Shown here: positions 25,380 to 34,287 of the stretch, one piece after another | How positions within the stretch are numbered: position 1 is the stretch's first letter | Layout of the letters: each line of letters starts with the position of its first letter | NCBI GenBank assembly: GCA_965227145.1 | Contig: OZ245730.1 | Span: 1,426,001 to 1,490,000, forward strand | Source of the DNA: JACKAQ01 sp965227145 | GTDB lineage: Bacteria; Calditrichota; Calditrichia; RBG-13-44-9; J075 | Length of the DNA stretch: 64,000 nt | Reading direction: 5' to 3' | Translations under genes and position numbers: made by a program | The notes under the pieces: generated by a model | Told to the model about the DNA's origin: nothing | Seen by the model: the letters and a program-made list of their open reading frames with translations, nothing else | Database searches by the model: none

Positions 25380-25817
25380 ATGAATTTGAGCAAGAAAATT
25401 ATGGCGATGTTGATGGTAACCGCGCTGATGTTTGTCGCAACCGGAAAGGCAGACTCGTTGGGTTTGCAGCAACCGGAAGTCGCAAAAGCACTGAAAGCAT
25501 ATCAGCATAATTTGCGGCATCACAACGACGGCATTGTGGAATCTGCCATGTTACAAATTATGATGTTGAAGCGGTATTATCCCACATTGGATTTCGCTTC
25601 TGCCAATCATGATTTGAACAAATTTTTGCAAAAATCGACAAATCAGCGGTTGCGGAACCGGGCGTTTATCGTGTCATCGTATTTGGTTCATCCTGAATCT
25701 TTTCCGTGGTTGCAGAATGCCGAACTGCAATCGTACCGGGAAACCCAGGAATTGCTGATCCAATATATCGAAGATCTCGATTGGCAACTGTCCCAAAATG
25801 ATCAGATTTCGCGCTGA
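25380..25817 (+). CDS. Exported hypothetical protein (145 aa)
   Basis: Begins with a signal peptide (MNLSKKIMAMLMVTALMFVATGKA), and the mature part is about 120 residues of mostly helical sequence (VAKALKAYQHNLRHHNDGIVESAMLQIMMLKRYYP; RNRAFIVSSYLVHPESF). Its spacing of helices recalls HEAT-like scaffolds. A strong GGAGG eight bases before the ATG sets the start. No catalytic motif is seen. It probably acts in the periplasm; function unknown. Confidence 0.65.
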   Translation: MNLSKKIMAMLMVTALMFVATGKADSLGLQQPEVAKALKAYQHNLRHHNDGIVESAMLQIMMLKRYYPTLDFASANHDLNKFLQKSTNQRLRNRAFIVSSYLVHPESFPWLQNAELQSYRETQELLIQYIEDLDWQLSQNDQISR

Positions 25818-25848
25818 TGATTGAAAATATTTGAGAAATGATAAATTA

Positions 25849-25972
25849 TTTGCGCCACCCGCGCAAAGCATGCACAACCGAAGTGTAGATCGTTAATAAA
25901 ACGCTATCGCCCATAGCGAATTACCCGATAATGATTCCGCCTCCGCCACAGGATGGCAGGGGCGGATCTTAT
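25849..25972 (+). other. Structured region ahead of the small gene at 26023
   Basis: Three consecutive stem-loops in about 125 bases: TTTGCGC/GCGCAAA (25849-25867), CGCTAT/ATAGCG (25902-25918) and a long imperfect hairpin near 25926-25972 built on CCGCCTCCGCC facing GGCAGGGGCGG with outer GATAA/TTATC pairing. They lie within the 205 bases between two genes and end about 50 bases before an AAAGGAG ribosome site. This could be a leader RNA, a terminator cluster or a repeat remnant; no known riboswitch consensus was recognised. Confidence 0.4.
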
Positions 25973-26022
25973 CAACCGAACATCGCTGAAACATACGGGA
26001 AGCCGTAACAAAGGAGTAAATT

Positions 26023-26265
26023 ATGCAAATGATGGAAACATTAATAAAAAGACCGGTGCACAAACGACTGCAGGTCAAACCGCAGATTTCGGTGAACGTA
26101 ATTATGCGCAAGGTCAGTTGGGTGGTTCGGGTGTCCACACCGGATAACGGGTTAACCGTTTTCGCAATTGAGCCATCGACAAAAGTGCTAAAAACGCGAT
26201 TGCGCGAAGAATTCCCGAATTACAAACACAAAATCGATTACGTCGGTTTATTCCAGATTTTTTAG
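26023..26265 (+). CDS. Small basic hypothetical protein (80 aa)
   Basis: A basic protein (TLIKRPVHKRLQVKPQISVNVIMRKVSWVVRVSTPDNG) with two or three predicted strands and a final basic helix (VLKTRLREEFPNYKHKID). AAAGGAG with good spacing precedes the ATG, which is the main support for it being real. Its stop overlaps, by four bases, the end of the barrel gene on the other strand. No family recognised. Confidence 0.55.
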   Translation: MQMMETLIKRPVHKRLQVKPQISVNVIMRKVSWVVRVSTPDNGLTVFAIEPSTKVLKTRLREEFPNYKHKIDYVGLFQIF

Positions 26266-27623
26266 AATGTGTAAACGGATGTGCCCATAAAAATAAAGCC
26301 GTTTGCGGAGATGTCGATCGCGCCGTCAAACCGCAGGCGATCGCCAAATAAAAATCCCAGCCCGCCCGTGTAATGATTTTCCGATGAGGGTTTGGGGAAA
26401 ATTTGCTGAAAATTATCAGCGCTGCCTTCGCTGTGCAGCACGCCGGCCGATTTGCGGTAAAACCCGAATCGCACCGGAAAGCGCCGATTTTTTGAGAAAA
26501 ACCGGAAAATATATTCCATTCCGGCATGCCATTCCCAACTGTCTTCCAACAATAAATCCTGTTCATTTGAATTGCCGGTTTGATCATTCTGAATCAAATT
26601 TGTGAAGCCGTCATCCGCTAACGATTCCGTCATTTCGGAATAGCGGACCCGCCACAAATCCAGAGTGATGTTCATCCAGCCGCGATATTTATATGCGAAT
26701 CCGGCGCCGAAAGCATCCGGCATATTCCATTTGAAGCTAACCTTGCGGAATTGTTCTGCCGGAAATTCCGTGAGTTGCTGCCCGTTGCGAAACGTGAACG
26801 CGGGCAAATATGTTTCGCCGGTCACGGTAAATGTTGGGCGAAAATGATAAACGGCACCCACCACCAGTCGCCCGGAAAAGCGGTTGAGCACGCCGATCGT
26901 AAAGCCCGGTTTGGTGCTGCGCTCGTCAAATGTTTGTGATGCGTACAAATTTCCGGTCGAAAAATCTGATGAGACGGATGACCCCGGCGCAGCCGAAGAA
27001 ATATCGCGCGGGAAATATTGGCGATCCGTAAGTCCATATTCCAATCGGGTTAAGCGCAATAAAATTCCTGCTGTAAACTGCAATCCGATCCGAAATCCCA
27101 CCGAAAGTCCATTTTCCACCAATTGCGTTCGGGCAATAATTTCACGCGAGGGAAAGTTCCTGCGCAACAGGTTGGTTGATGTTTCGCCGGGATAAACCAC
27201 AAATTGTTGCGGGCTGGTAAACAAAACCCGCTGATCGTAAATGGTTTCCCGGAAACTCCCGAAGCGAATATTTTTCCAAACCACCAGCGCGCTGATCAAC
27301 GTTTGATCGAGAATTTTGTCCGGTTCGATATTTTCTGCCGGGTGATAAGCGGTTTCTGCATCCGTAAAATAAAGGTAACGAGTGGTCGCCGAGAGCGCCG
27401 GTCGCGAAAATATTCCAAGTCCGGCCGGGTTGATGGTAACCGCGGACGGATCGTCCGGCAGGGCGATTGCACCACCGCCCATCGCCAGCGATCGCGCCGC
27501 CGGAATGGAAGATGAAAAACGGATGTTGCCCGGATAAAACATGTTTAACGGTCGATTCGATTGTCCGAAAAGCAGCACCGGCAGCAACAGCGCAATCCGT
27601 AAAATGGGCGTGAGTTTATTCAT
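26262..27623 (-). CDS. Outer membrane beta-barrel protein, OmpP1/FadL-like
   Basis: A 453-residue protein with a signal peptide (NKLTPILRIALLLPVLLFG) and a start typical of the OmpP1/FadL/PorV-like class: AARSLAMGGGAIALPDDPSAVTINPAGLG. Long amphipathic strands with aromatic girdles follow, and the C-terminal residue is Phe (GTSVYTF), as required for barrel insertion. FadL relatives carry hydrophobic substrates across the outer membrane. ATG 27623 is preferred over an upstream TTG. A weak ribosome site precedes it. Confidence 0.72.
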   Translation of the reverse strand: MNKLTPILRIALLLPVLLFGQSNRPLNMFYPGNIRFSSSIPAARSLAMGGGAIALPDDPSAVTINPAGLGIFSRPALSATTRYLYFTDAETAYHPAENIEPDKILDQTLISALVVWKNIRFGSFRETIYDQRVLFTSPQQFVVYPGETSTNLLRRNFPSREIIARTQLVENGLSVGFRIGLQFTAGILLRLTRLEYGLTDRQYFPRDISSAAPGSSVSSDFSTGNLYASQTFDERSTKPGFTIGVLNRFSGRLVVGAVYHFRPTFTVTGETYLPAFTFRNGQQLTEFPAEQFRKVSFKWNMPDAFGAGFAYKYRGWMNITLDLWRVRYSEMTESLADDGFTNLIQNDQTGNSNEQDLLLEDSWEWHAGMEYIFRFFSKNRRFPVRFGFYRKSAGVLHSEGSADNFQQIFPKPSSENHYTGGLGFLFGDRLRFDGAIDISANGFIFMGTSVYTF

Positions 27624-27885
27624 TTCTGGAAATATCAATTATTGTTGTTATCCTTTCAGTTTCTGAAATACGAAAAAAACAGCGGAAAAAGCAAGCCGAA
27701 TTTGTGCATATTTTTCACCACAGGATTTTGTGATAAACCGTGTTTAATCTATGCTTGCTTTTCTGGATGATGGAATGTATAATCATTTTTATCGATTTGA
27801 TGGTGCATTGAATTGTTCCTGTAATATCGAATCGGTAAGTTTGGCAGCGTATGATAAGAATAACAAATTGAGACCCATTTCCAGT

Positions 27886-30027
27886 ATGCAAAAAATTCCC
27901 CGTGATTTTACAGCGCTAATGTTATCCGCTTTCATCTTCCTCTGTATTGGCAGTGTTTTTTCGCAAGATCGTTCCCCGCTTTTGAAGGATCCCCGCTTTG
28001 CCAAAGTGTTGGTTGATGACGACGATAATTTTACCAACGTCGGCAATATTAGCCTGACGGTTACCAACTATGGCACGTTTGGCGATGGTTTTGTGTCGCA
28101 AACACCGATTGACCAGCCATCCTGCGAATATCCCAAAGGTTCGGCAATTGAGCACATTTTTGTCGGCGGGCTGTGGGTCGGCGGCGAAACATCGCAAGGT
28201 ATTCGCGTAACGACCGGCGCGTTCAATATTTCCAGCCTGTCCGGTGGTGCGGGCGCTGCTAATTTTGAATTTACCAATACCGCCGATCTGAACGATCTGA
28301 TCACCGAGCGGTCGTCGCTGCCGGCAAACGCATTTTATTCGCCGGAGGCGATCAGCCATCAGGATTTTGTGGCAGATTTTGTGGATACCAACACGTTTAT
28401 CCCCGGAACAGCAATTCAAATTCCCAATCACCAACCGTTGGGACTCGCGGTGCATATGGAAACATATGCATGGAATTTCCCCTTCGCGGATGATTTTGTG
28501 ATTCTCAATTACACCATCAGCAATTTGAGCGATGAGCCAATCAACAATACATATGTTGGTTTGTGGGCGGATTTGGTTGTGCGGAATACCAATAATATTT
28601 CCCCGCGTGTTGGCGGCCCGTTTTATTCGGATGTCGGCATCGGCTTTATGAATAACGATACCGCAAAAATGGTTTACGCATATGAGTACGGCGCCAATAA
28701 CTACAGCAATGCGGATAGTTACGTTGCGATGGTGTTGCTCGGCGGCGAAACGCCCGGTGGCGTAACCTATCAAAATGAAATGATCAACAATTGGTGGTTG
28801 TTCAGCGGCGGCGATGCCGATTGGGAACGTGCGCCGGCGGACGAAGCCAGCAAATATCAGCGATTGGGCGAAGCTATCGCCAACGAAGCGATTAACAATC
28901 AGCCGGGCAATTATATGAATTTGATCAGCACCGGCCCGTTTTCTTCTATCCCGCCGGGAGAATCCATAAACGCAGTATTTGCAATTGTTTGCGGACGTAA
29001 ATTTGGCGGCGACCCACCCCGTTTTGATACCATTAATCAGCGCAAAAATTTATTGGAAAACGTATCGTGGGCGCAGCGCGCCTATCACGGCGAAGACAGC
29101 AACCGCAACGGCGTTCTCGATTTTGCCGGCACCGATTCCACCGAAGACGTGAACGGCAACGGTCGCCTCGATCGCTATATTTTGCCGACACCGCCATCAC
29201 CGCCGAATCTGAAAGTGATTCCCGGAAACCGGAAAGTGGTGCTGCGTTGGGACGATACCGCGGAAAAATCCGTCGATCTGATTTCCAAAGAACGTGATTT
29301 TGAAGGATACCGCATTTATCGCTCATTTTTGGGTGGCGAATTTGCCGGTCAGGGATTGTTTGAAAATATGCAGCTCATCGCAGAATACGATCGCATCGAC
29401 GGGCGATTTTACGACAGTGGACTGGACGAAGCCCTGATGGCAGAGCCGATTATCGAAATCGTTCCCAATCCGCAAACCGGATTAAATGATACGATCACCT
29501 ATCGTTACGAACTGGAAATCAATAATCTGTTGAACGGCTGGCAATATGCGTTTGCCATTTCCGCATTCGACAGCGGCGATGTGGAATTGAACCTGCCAAG
29601 CCTCGAAAGCAGCCGGTTGCAAAACGCCGTTGTGGTAAGCCCCGGAACGCCGGTAAATAACGAAGCTGACCGGCAGATTGGTGTTTATCCCAATCCCTAT
29701 CGCGTAAATGCGCTGTGGGACGGCGGGCTCGAACGTCAGCGAAAATTATATTTTTACAATCTCCCCCAAAATTGCGAAGTGCGAATTTACACGCTTGCCG
29801 GCGATCAGGTGGGTTCGTTCGTGCACAACGGAGAAGCGTATACCGGGGATGATATCGAATGGTATCGCCAGTTTTCGGAAGGCAACACGGTGTTTGCCGG
29901 CGGCGAACATGCTTGGGATCTTGTTACCGAGGCGGATCAGGCGATCGCAACCGGATTGTATCTGTTTACCGTGAAAGATTTGGACGGTGGAGATGTTTAC
30001 CGTGGAAAATTTGTGATTATCAAATAA
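27886..30027 (+). CDS. Large secreted protein with fibronectin-III-like region and C-terminal secretion-like domain
   Basis: A 713-residue protein, exported by the signal MQKIPRDFTALMLSAFIFLCIGSVFS. The middle holds a large beta-rich domain. Near residues 405-430 two calcium-loop-like stretches appear (DSNRNGVLDF, DVNGNGRLDRY), followed by a fibronectin-III-like module (PPNLKVIPGNRKVVLRWDD...FEGYRIYRS). It ends with a FlgD-like Ig domain (VYPNPYR... ATGLYLFTVKDLDGGDVYRGKFVIIK), a variant of type IX cargo ends without NPFNP. First of a co-directional envelope cluster reaching 40.2 kb; the next gene starts 33 bases on. Confidence 0.7.
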   Translation: MQKIPRDFTALMLSAFIFLCIGSVFSQDRSPLLKDPRFAKVLVDDDDNFTNVGNISLTVTNYGTFGDGFVSQTPIDQPSCEYPKGSAIEHIFVGGLWVGGETSQGIRVTTGAFNISSLSGGAGAANFEFTNTADLNDLITERSSLPANAFYSPEAISHQDFVADFVDTNTFIPGTAIQIPNHQPLGLAVHMETYAWNFPFADDFVILNYTISNLSDEPINNTYVGLWADLVVRNTNNISPRVGGPFYSDVGIGFMNNDTAKMVYAYEYGANNYSNADSYVAMVLLGGETPGGVTYQNEMINNWWLFSGGDADWERAPADEASKYQRLGEAIANEAINNQPGNYMNLISTGPFSSIPPGESINAVFAIVCGRKFGGDPPRFDTINQRKNLLENVSWAQRAYHGEDSNRNGVLDFAGTDSTEDVNGNGRLDRYILPTPPSPPNLKVIPGNRKVVLRWDDTAEKSVDLISKERDFEGYRIYRSFLGGEFAGQGLFENMQLIAEYDRIDGRFYDSGLDEALMAEPIIEIVPNPQTGLNDTITYRYELEINNLLNGWQYAFAISAFDSGDVELNLPSLESSRLQNAVVVSPGTPVNNEADRQIGVYPNPYRVNALWDGGLERQRKLYFYNLPQNCEVRIYTLAGDQVGSFVHNGEAYTGDDIEWYRQFSEGNTVFAGGEHAWDLVTEADQAIATGLYLFTVKDLDGGDVYRGKFVIIK

Positions 30028-30060
30028 TTCAATTATCAATCCAAAAAAAGGAGCGAATGG

Positions 30061-32082
30061 ATGAAAAAATTGACACAATTCTTGATAGTGCTTATGCTGA
30101 TTGGCGTATCTCAGAGCGTTGTTGCTCAGGCAGAATACGATACCCTTAGCATTTACGATCTGCAGTTTGTTGCCGATCCCGGAACGGATGATTTATCGCC
30201 GTTTGTTGGCGATACGGTTGTGGTAAAAGGTCTGGTTATGACCGGACCCCGCGATTTGTGGATTGGCGCACGCTGGTCTATTTATATTGTTGATCCGGAC
30301 ACGCCGACCGAACCGTGGAACGGATTTTTTGTAGTTCAGGACGATACCAGCCAAATTCAGACACTGCTGCAATTTGTTGAGCCGGGAATGGTGTGCTACT
30401 TTACCGGCGTCATTTCGGAATTTAGCACGTTTTCGCAAATCAATATATACGGCGTGCCCTTTCAGCCGGACCCGGTAGTTCCGGTGACGATTGAATCAGC
30501 AGGTAATCCGTTGCCGGATCCGATCGTGCTCACCGCAGCAGATTTGGTCAACAAATCCATCGGCGAACAATGGGAAAGCCAATGGGTTAAAGTTGAAAAC
30601 GCTGTAATTGTGAACAATAATATCAGCGGCAACTGGGCTTCCATTAACGATGGAACCGGCATCACTTACATTGCCGAATATTTCAACTGGTTCCATGACC
30701 GGCTTCCCGGTTCCTACCAGTGGCCCTCAAACGGCACAGAAGTTGAAGTTTCCGGTTTCACCCGCGATGAAAGCGGCACTCCCGGGCAAGTTTACACTGT
30801 TAATCCGCGTGACACTTTAGATCTGGTTCAGCTTTCCAGCCCGCCGGTAATTACCGGAGCTTATCGAACCATTGGCGTTCCCACCCCGTCGGATAACGTG
30901 ACGGTTAAAGCTTCGATTGTGGATAACGGTAACGTTCAGGAAGCCCGCCTGTTTTACAGCATCAACGATGCGCCCTATCAATCCTTGCGGATGAACGCTG
31001 TTGCAGATACGTTTGCAGGCGCAATTCCGGCACAGTCGGACGGCGCGTTTGTTCGCTATTTTATTTCGTCGGTAGATAATGTCGGCGATCGCAGCACATT
31101 ACCCGGCGATACTTCCCGCACTAACGGACAAGTTTACATGTATACCGTTCGCCAAAATGGTTTAAGTATTCGCGATTTACAGGATACCCACGGTTACAGG
31201 GTTGATGTTTCCCCATACAACGGCTACGAAGTAACCGTTCGCGGCGTGGTAATGACCGATTCAACCGACTTTTTGGGTGATTATTACATTCAGGAAGCTG
31301 CCGATATTTGGTCGGGAATTTGGGTAAACGACGGCACTTTCACCCATATTTACGGCGATGAAGTGGAAGTCACCGGAACCATCGAAGAAGATTTTGGCAT
31401 CACTCGCATCAACAATGTGACCAACAGCGTTGTGGTAAACGCGGGCGTTGGCGCTTTCGATCCGGTCGTTTTGACAACCGGTCAAATGTCCACCGGTCAA
31501 CCGGCGGTTGAGCTTTATGAAAGTGTGTTGCTGCGTTTCGAGGACGTAACGGTATCCAACCCGTTCCCGGATGCACCGAGCAATTTCGGTGAATTTACCA
31601 TCGACGACGGCACCGGCGGCGTTCGGGTGGACGATCGTGCCAGTGCATTCCGTGGCAACCTCGATTCAACCTACGCTTTGAACGACAATCTCGCATTTTT
31701 GCAGGGATTTGGTTATTTCAGTTTTGGTAACACAAAAATCCTTCCGCGTGATACTTTGGATGTTGGCACAAGCGTTGGCATCGAAGATGGCGACAATCTG
31801 CCCACCGCGTTTGAACTGGAACAAAATTTCCCGAACCCGTTCAACCCGACCACCAGCATTCGCTACACTGTGAACAATGCAGGAACCTATAAACTGAGTG
31901 TTTACAATGTTTTGGGTCAGCAAATTCGCACGTTGGTGAATGGTTTCCAAACGCCAAATCGCTACGAATTGACCTGGGACGGCCGCAACGATAAAGGTGT
32001 TGCCGTCGGCTCCGGCATCTATTTCTACAAACTGACCGGCGAAAATCAAAACATCACCAAAAAAATGGTGCTGTTGAAATAA
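30061..32082 (+). CDS. T9SS cargo protein with OB-fold-like repeats
   Basis: A 673-residue secreted protein. After the signal (KKLTQFLIVLMLIGVSQSVVA) come at least two OB-fold-like modules (GDTVVVKGLVMTG... and YEVTVRGVVMTDSTDFLGDYYIQE...DEVEVTGTI), each followed by a related domain (WASINDGTGITY; GEFTIDDGTGGVRVDDR) as in extracellular nuclease-associated DUF5689/YhcR-type repeats. A central module (ARLFYSINDAPYQSLRM) is Ig-like. The end is a canonical type A sorting domain (LEQNFPNPFNPTTSIRY ... KKMVLLK). No nuclease domain is present, so a binding role is more likely. AAGGAG precedes the ATG. Confidence 0.78.
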   Translation: MKKLTQFLIVLMLIGVSQSVVAQAEYDTLSIYDLQFVADPGTDDLSPFVGDTVVVKGLVMTGPRDLWIGARWSIYIVDPDTPTEPWNGFFVVQDDTSQIQTLLQFVEPGMVCYFTGVISEFSTFSQINIYGVPFQPDPVVPVTIESAGNPLPDPIVLTAADLVNKSIGEQWESQWVKVENAVIVNNNISGNWASINDGTGITYIAEYFNWFHDRLPGSYQWPSNGTEVEVSGFTRDESGTPGQVYTVNPRDTLDLVQLSSPPVITGAYRTIGVPTPSDNVTVKASIVDNGNVQEARLFYSINDAPYQSLRMNAVADTFAGAIPAQSDGAFVRYFISSVDNVGDRSTLPGDTSRTNGQVYMYTVRQNGLSIRDLQDTHGYRVDVSPYNGYEVTVRGVVMTDSTDFLGDYYIQEAADIWSGIWVNDGTFTHIYGDEVEVTGTIEEDFGITRINNVTNSVVVNAGVGAFDPVVLTTGQMSTGQPAVELYESVLLRFEDVTVSNPFPDAPSNFGEFTIDDGTGGVRVDDRASAFRGNLDSTYALNDNLAFLQGFGYFSFGNTKILPRDTLDVGTSVGIEDGDNLPTAFELEQNFPNPFNPTTSIRYTVNNAGTYKLSVYNVLGQQIRTLVNGFQTPNRYELTWDGRNDKGVAVGSGIYFYKLTGENQNITKKMVLLK

Positions 32083-32101
32083 TCTGAAAAAATCACCGAA
32101 T

Positions 32102-32141
32102 ACGGGTGACGTAATTCTGCGTCATCCGTGTTCTTTTTTAT
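32102..32141 (+). terminator. Intrinsic terminator after the T9SS cargo gene
   Basis: ACGGGTGACG (32102-32111) pairs with CGTCATCCGT (32120-32129), including G-U pairs, with an 8-base loop, followed by a T-rich run (TTCTTTTTTA). Confidence 0.75.
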
Positions 32142-32184
32142 GAAAAATGTTTTGTGCAATTACTGACAAAATGAATCGAAATTT

Positions 32185-32796
32185 ATGCAAAATCAATGGG
32201 ACATCCGCTACGCTGCCAGCGAATACGTTTACGGCACTGATCCAAACGAATTTTTACACAGCGTTATAAACCGAATGCCGGCGGGCGGAAAAATACTGTG
32301 CCTTGCGGAAGGCGAGGGGCGAAACAGCGTTTTTCTGGCGAAACAACAATTTCGCGTTACCGGAGTGGATTCCTCTGCTGTCGGGTTGGAAAAGGCGCAG
32401 CGATTGGCTGCCAACAACGATGTGTCAATTGAAACCGTTGTCGCAGATTTGCAGCATTTTGAAATTGAGCGGGAAATGTGGGATGGCATCGTGTCAATTT
32501 TTTGCCATTTGCCGGAGCCGTTGCGGTCAAAAGTTTACCGTGATTCTGTTCAGGGATTGAAGCCGGGTGGCGTTTTTGTGATGGAAGCATACACGCCGCG
32601 CCAGCTACAATTCAAAACCGGCGGTCCGCCGGTAGCTGAGTTGCTGTATGAACCCGATTCACTTCGCGAAAATCTGAATGGTTTGCAGTTTGATATTTTT
32701 CACGAGATCGAGCGGGACATCCGGGAAGGTCATCTCCACGGCGGCACATCTGCAGTGGTGCAGGTGTTTGGATATAAATCGAATAATCACAAATAA
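32185..32796 (+). CDS. Class I SAM-dependent methyltransferase (TehB-like)
   Basis: A 203-residue methyltransferase: WDIRYAASEYVYGTDPNEFL is the characteristic opening of the TehB/thiopurine-type group. Motif I is ILCLAEGEGRNSVFLA (the usual GxGxGxx is EGEGRN), motif II is VTGVDSS, and FCHLPEPLR and LKPGGVFVMEAY follow. It is cytoplasmic. Related proteins methylate tellurite or small thiols, but the substrate here is unknown. It is an outsider inside the envelope cluster. Confidence 0.82.
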   Translation: MQNQWDIRYAASEYVYGTDPNEFLHSVINRMPAGGKILCLAEGEGRNSVFLAKQQFRVTGVDSSAVGLEKAQRLAANNDVSIETVVADLQHFEIEREMWDGIVSIFCHLPEPLRSKVYRDSVQGLKPGGVFVMEAYTPRQLQFKTGGPPVAELLYEPDSLRENLNGLQFDIFHEIERDIREGHLHGGTSAVVQVFGYKSNNHK

Positions 32797-32840
32797 TTAG
32801 ATAAATATTTATTGAACAGAACTTTACGACCAACAATCAT

Positions 32841-34229
32841 ATGAAATTAAAATCTGTTATCGTTTTAACGGTTATTGCGTTGGCGTTCTGGCGCTGCGAT
32901 AGTGACATCACCGGCGATCTGAATGCCAATCAACCGCCGGAAACCACCATTTTTGTCAAAGGCGACAGCCTGAACACCACCCAAAGTGTCCAGACGTTTT
33001 ATTGGGATGGCCGCGATCCGGACGGTTTTATCACCGGATTTTATTACACGCTGGAATTGAATCCCACCGCCGATGACTGGACTTTCACCAGCGAGCGTTC
33101 CGGCACTTTTGCGCTGCGGATCACCGGTGCGGATACCAGTTACGTGTTGCAGGTAAAAGCGGTGGATAACCTGAATCTGGAAGATCCCACACCCGCATCC
33201 CAGGAATTCCCGATCGCCAATACCCGCCCGCAGGTGGCGTGGTCGCCGAACAGCCGCATTCCCGATACGACGCTGACAGTCGCCAGTTTTGCCTGGTCTG
33301 CCGCCGATCCGGATGGCGACGAAACTATTGAATTTATTGAATATGCGTTGGACGATACCAGCAACTGGATTCAACTGCCGGGCGATGCCCGAAGCGTAGA
33401 TTTGAAAGCCGCAGACGGACTAACAGAGGGCGAACATGTTCTCTGGCTCCGCGCCGTGGACATTGCCGGTGCCCGCAGCCAGGAAATCCGCATGCCGGAA
33501 GAAGTGGTCAACACATGGTTTGTCAAATTGCCGCGCGGCAGCTATCTGCTGATCGACGATTACGCGGTTGAAAGTGCAGCCAGCGGTCGTCCCGATGCTT
33601 ACTATCGCGGATTGCTGAATAATTTGCTGCCAACTATCGGCGAAGATTACACCTATTGGAATATCGAAGCGCAATTTCCGGCATCGCCGCGCCAGTTCAC
33701 CGAAACGCTGAAGCTGTTCGACCGGATCATTTGGTACACAGATATCATCCAAAATAGCGATCCGCACTTTATTTACGCCCAATCCGCCATCCCGGAATTC
33801 CGCCAAAACGGCGGGAAAATCATTTATGCGGTGCAGTTCAACAGCGCATTCGGAACGCAGGGTGAGCCGCTGGCTTTTGCGCCGGTGGATACGCTTGGCA
33901 CCCGTTATAATTTTATCGCAACGAATCAGAATTTTTATCCCGATCCCGCATTTGCAACCGAATTCCCGACGCTGCAGCCGTTACCGGATTTGAAAGTATC
34001 CACCTTCATTTTGGGTGGCGCGTTTGCGCTGAAAGCATCGCCCGGCGCGGTGCCGATGTATCGCTACGATGATCCGGCTATCACCACTGATCCGTTGTTC
34101 GTGATCCTCGGCAGAAACGACAACACCGGTGATTTCGATTTCGTATTCTCCGGAACACCGCTCCATTTTCTGCAGGGAAATGGCAATCTCGATGAATTGT
34201 TCGAGATTATTTTGATGGATGTGTTTTGA
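32841..34229 (+). CDS. Putative lipoprotein with two fibronectin/Ig-like domains
   Basis: A 462-residue exported protein; VIVLTVIALAFWRCDSD suggests lipidation at Cys19, although the W-R-C context is a poor lipobox. Two Ig-like modules open with PPETTIFVKGDSL...FYWDGRDPDGFITGFYYTLE and RPQVAWSPNSRIPDTTLTVASFAWSAADPDGDE. The C-terminal ~230 residues (YLLIDDYAVESAASGRPDAYYRGLL...FDRIIWYTDI) look like a Rossmann-like or glutamine-amidotransferase-like domain often seen in Calditrichota-type surface lipoproteins. No catalytic residue can be assigned. It precedes the TonB receptor gene by 58 bases. Confidence 0.62.
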   Translation: MKLKSVIVLTVIALAFWRCDSDITGDLNANQPPETTIFVKGDSLNTTQSVQTFYWDGRDPDGFITGFYYTLELNPTADDWTFTSERSGTFALRITGADTSYVLQVKAVDNLNLEDPTPASQEFPIANTRPQVAWSPNSRIPDTTLTVASFAWSAADPDGDETIEFIEYALDDTSNWIQLPGDARSVDLKAADGLTEGEHVLWLRAVDIAGARSQEIRMPEEVVNTWFVKLPRGSYLLIDDYAVESAASGRPDAYYRGLLNNLLPTIGEDYTYWNIEAQFPASPRQFTETLKLFDRIIWYTDIIQNSDPHFIYAQSAIPEFRQNGGKIIYAVQFNSAFGTQGEPLAFAPVDTLGTRYNFIATNQNFYPDPAFATEFPTLQPLPDLKVSTFILGGAFALKASPGAVPMYRYDDPAITTDPLFVILGRNDNTGDFDFVFSGTPLHFLQGNGNLDELFEIILMDVF

Positions 34230-34287
34230 GATAACACAAATAAAATCAGTTGATTAGCCCGGAAAAACCGGGTGCAGGAGTTTTTGA

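Noticed and set aside
25320..25380. Sigma-54 promoter before the exported protein at 25380
   Set aside because: GG and GC elements around TTGGTGATGATTGTTTTGC have the wrong spacing.
25849..25972. Cyclic di-GMP (GEMM) riboswitch
   Set aside because: A GCGCAAAGC stretch resembles part of the consensus, but the required CAGGGCAAACC block and tetraloop helix are missing.
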